A stretch of 6,961 bases of DNA from an uncultured Plesiomonas sp. (GTDB taxonomy: Bacteria; Pseudomonadota; Gammaproteobacteria; Enterobacterales; CAMTGL01), in assembly GCA_947071955.1 (NCBI GenBank), contig CAMTGL010000109.1, positions 1-6,961 of the forward strand, given 5' to 3'. The notes beneath the pieces are model-generated. The model was given only the letters and a program-made list of their open reading frames with translations. It was not told the DNA's origin and did no database searches. The translations under genes were made by a program, and so were the position numbers. This document shows, in pieces, positions 5,525 through 6,961 of this stretch; position 1 is the stretch's first letter, and each line of letters opens with the position of its first letter.

Positions 5525-5938
5525 TTACACCTTCACATTATTCCCAAGGGTTGAGGTATTGAGCGTTTTACCGTCGGCATTATAGGTCATCATCTCTTTG
5601 CCGCGTACGGCCATTAGCTGATTTGCCAAACGGCTAAGGCTAATGCGCGCCTCTTTCATGATCTCGCCAAGCAGATGATTTTTGGTCTGGCAAGACTGCA
5701 ATAATTGCCGCACGCTCAGCAGCAGTGCGTCTTGCGCATCGAGCTGCGCCCGCTCGGGGTGCTGTGCAATTAGCTGATCGGTCTCTTGTACCGTTTGCAG
5801 CAGTACATTTTTTTGCTCACTGAGCGTAAGCAGCAGATCCGCCTGATGTTCGGTAAGCGCAGTGAGCTCACTGTCAATCAACTGCTCTAGTGTCTGTAAG
5901 GTTTTCTGTTGCTGGGTCAGTAGTGCGTGCAGCGTCAT
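5525..5938 (-). CDS. flgN: Flagellar export chaperone FlgN
   Basis: FlgN binds the hook-filament junction proteins FlgK and FlgL in the cytoplasm and delivers them to the flagellar type III export gate. The 137-residue product is of family length and mostly helical. Leucine- and glutamine-rich helices fill about residues 5-110, with a heptad-like pattern in TLEQLIDSELTALTEHQADLL (17-37) and ALLLSVRQLLQSCQTKNHLL (71-90). The C-terminal segment TYNADGKT (118-125) is typical of the family's substrate-binding end. ATG 5936-5938 has AGGA seven bases upstream. The gene lies 42 bp after flgM on the same strand, as in the flgM-flgN pairs of many gammaproteobacteria, and is probably co-transcribed with it. 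No clear terminator follows. Confidence 0.88.
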   Translation of the reverse strand: MTLHALLTQQQKTLQTLEQLIDSELTALTEHQADLLLTLSEQKNVLLQTVQETDQLIAQHPERAQLDAQDALLLSVRQLLQSCQTKNHLLGEIMKEARISLSRLANQLMAVRGKEMMTYNADGKTLNTSTLGNNVKV

Positions 5939-5980
5939 GAAAATATCCTATAATCGGCCAGCACGTTATTTGGCTGACGT

Positions 5981-6328
5981 TTAGTGAGAACCTGACTCTA
6001 ACTTAAGCAAATTTGCGGCCAGTTTTTCAGGGTTAACCTGATATGCGCCGGAATTAATCGCTAGTTTAAGGCGCTCAACCTTTGCGCTGTCAAACGGCAT
6101 CTCACTGCTCACCTGCTTTGGTACTTGTGCCAGCGTTTGCGCCTGTGAGGTCAGCGTCACCCCGTCAGCGGCCGGTTTGGTCTGTTCTGGTTTAATTTGT
6201 GCTGGCTTGGTTTGTGGTGCACTGCCGGCAGCAGTCGTATCGCTGTGCAGATTAACCGTATGCTGCAATTTTTTGCCCGCAGCGGATGTGTTTAAATTTG
6301 CATAAGTGAATTTATCAATGCTGCTCAT
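5981..6328 (-). CDS. flgM: Anti-sigma-28 factor FlgM
   Basis: FlgM holds sigma-28 (FliA) inactive until the hook-basal body is complete, then leaves through the export channel and so frees sigma-28 for late genes. The 115-residue product is slightly longer than the enteric protein. The C-terminal sigma-binding region is clear: PFDSAKVERLKLAINSGAYQ (78-97) followed by VNPEKLAANLLKLE (98-111). The N-terminal half is polar and probably disordered, as the family requires for export. It includes three near-identical pentads, QTKPA-QIKPE-QTKPA (39-53), which account for part of the extra length. ATG 6326-6328 has AGGA eight bases upstream. flgN follows after 42 bp. The sigma-28-like site upstream would close the usual feedback loop. 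Confidence 0.9.
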   Translation of the reverse strand: MSSIDKFTYANLNTSAAGKKLQHTVNLHSDTTAAGSAPQTKPAQIKPEQTKPAADGVTLTSQAQTLAQVPKQVSSEMPFDSAKVERLKLAINSGAYQVNPEKLAANLLKLESGSH

Positions 6329-6456
6329 GGCATTATTCCTACATTATTCTTTATTCTTACGGGCATTAATTGAGTATTGGCGAAGCCTGAATGCTCTCTA
6401 ATATTGCAATGCTAAAAATCACAATACCGAAACAACCTCGACAACGCTTGTATAAT

Positions 6457-6483
6457 GTAACGGCACCACAGCCAAGAACTTGA
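6457..6483 (-). promoter_or_regulatory. Sigma-28 (FliA) promoter candidate for flgM-flgN
   Basis: The minus strand reads TCAAGTTC (6476-6483), an 11-bp gap, then GCCGTTAC (6457-6464). This matches TAAAGTTT-N11-GCCGATAA at 12 of 16 positions with exact spacing. The -35 half starts with the same TCAAGTT seen in front of flgO, which supports both. It lies in the 198-bp gap between flgA and flgM and would give a leader of about 120 nt. Confidence 0.55.
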
Positions 6484-6526
6484 GAAATTATTTTTTGGGA
6501 TACAGACTTATGCAGTTCTTTTAATA

Positions 6527-6961
6527 TCAATAGGTTACTGCTGCCTCACCCACGCTAGTCACTACGGCGCTGACCACCCGTTGTGACCGGTTATTACGAA
6601 TTTGAATTGTATCACCAACAGTACCGTTACCCATTGCCACGCCCGATGCCACTACCGCTAGCCCCGGTTTACCCGCTTTGAGTACCACCCGATCCCCTTT
6701 ACACACCTGACAAATTTGTGCTGCAGAAATGGGCGCTGCCGCATTTAACGGGCGCACGGTTTTAGCACCAATCAACAAAGAGAGATCGTCAAAAATCCGT
6801 GCATGAGCCTGACGCACATCTTTATATGTCAGCACCAAATCATCAGCCTGCAATACTGTATCACTGCGAATGGCACGTGCAGTAACTACCACCGGGCTAA
6901 CTGATAACACTTTTACCGGCACATATACCTGCCAATTTTGGGGCGGGCAGCGAACTAACAC
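6527..6961 (-). CDS. flgA: Flagellar P-ring chaperone FlgA, C-terminal part (cut by window edge)
   Basis: FlgA is a periplasmic chaperone that helps FlgI assemble into the P-ring. The gene runs off the right edge: the first in-window codon, GTG at 6959-6961, lies inside the protein, so the start and signal peptide are missing. About 144 of an expected 230-250 residues are present. Visible blocks are RCPPQNWQVYVPVKV (residues 4-18 of the visible part), then an SAF-type domain from about 25 on. This includes TVLQADDLVLTYKDVR (35-50), RPLNAAAPISAAQI (69-82), KGDRVVLKAG (88-97), VASGVAMGNGTVGDTIQIRN (104-123) and a final beta pattern ending VTY. Paired cysteines flank a short turn in CQVC (83-86). 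The stop is TGA at 6527-6529. flgM follows 198 bp downstream on the same strand, the common flgA-flgM-flgN order. Confidence 0.9.
   Translation of the reverse strand: MLVRCPPQNWQVYVPVKVLSVSPVVVTARAIRSDTVLQADDLVLTYKDVRQAHARIFDDLSLLIGAKTVRPLNAAAPISAAQICQVCKGDRVVLKAGKPGLAVVASGVAMGNGTVGDTIQIRNNRSQRVVSAVVTSVGEAAVTY

Noticed and set aside
5488..5589. Short plus-strand frame of about 32 codons starting ATGGTGAATACT
   Set aside because: It runs antisense into the flgN 3' end, has only a poorly spaced AAGG, and shows no family features.
6451..6456. Plus-strand TATAAT
   Set aside because: It has no credible -35 box, faces no plus-strand gene, and overlaps the region of the minus-strand FliA-like site.

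Overview
The window looks like a draft-assembly contig end from a motile gammaproteobacterium of roughly 50% GC. It carries a Vibrio/Aeromonas-type polar flagellar gene set (flgT, flgO, flgP, and flgA-flgM-flgN) and a type I-E style CRISPR array. The H-ring genes flgT/flgO/flgP point to a polar-flagellated lineage such as Vibrionaceae, Aeromonadaceae or Plesiomonas. The GC content makes Plesiomonas attractive, but that is inference.

Layout from left to right. Bases 1-65 are not genomic: they are an Illumina P5/Nextera (Tn5) adapter with its 8-base index, so true sequence begins at 66. Bases 66-2107 are a long CRISPR array of 34 repeats (the first cut by the adapter junction) and 33 spacers. 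Its leader and cas genes lie outside the window on the left. The last repeat is degenerate, which fixes the right side as the old, trailer end. Bases 2108-2610 hold no intact gene, but on the minus strand next to the trailer lies a broken umuD, which stops just after its catalytic serine. The same stretch has a perfect inverted repeat in front of the umuD start and a 12-bp tandem duplication. Bases 2611-2687 encode tRNA-Arg(CCU) on the minus strand, with its own promoter at 2697-2724.

The rest is flagellar. flgT (minus) and flgO-flgP (plus) diverge from a 243-bp region. That region holds a sigma-54-like site facing flgT and a sigma-28-like site facing flgO. flgP then converges on the minus-strand block flgA (partial at the right edge)-flgM-flgN, and another sigma-28-like site precedes flgM. 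FlgT, FlgO and FlgP build the H-ring/outer-membrane collar around the polar flagellum. FlgA helps the P-ring form, FlgM restrains sigma-28 until the hook is finished, and FlgN chaperones the hook-filament junction proteins.

I found no clearly new biological system. The points most worth a second look are the umuD remnant at the CRISPR trailer, the inverted repeat in front of it, the 14-bp tandem repeat that copies the flgO stop codon, the mismatch in the tRNA acceptor stem, and the pair of divergent alternative-sigma promoters.
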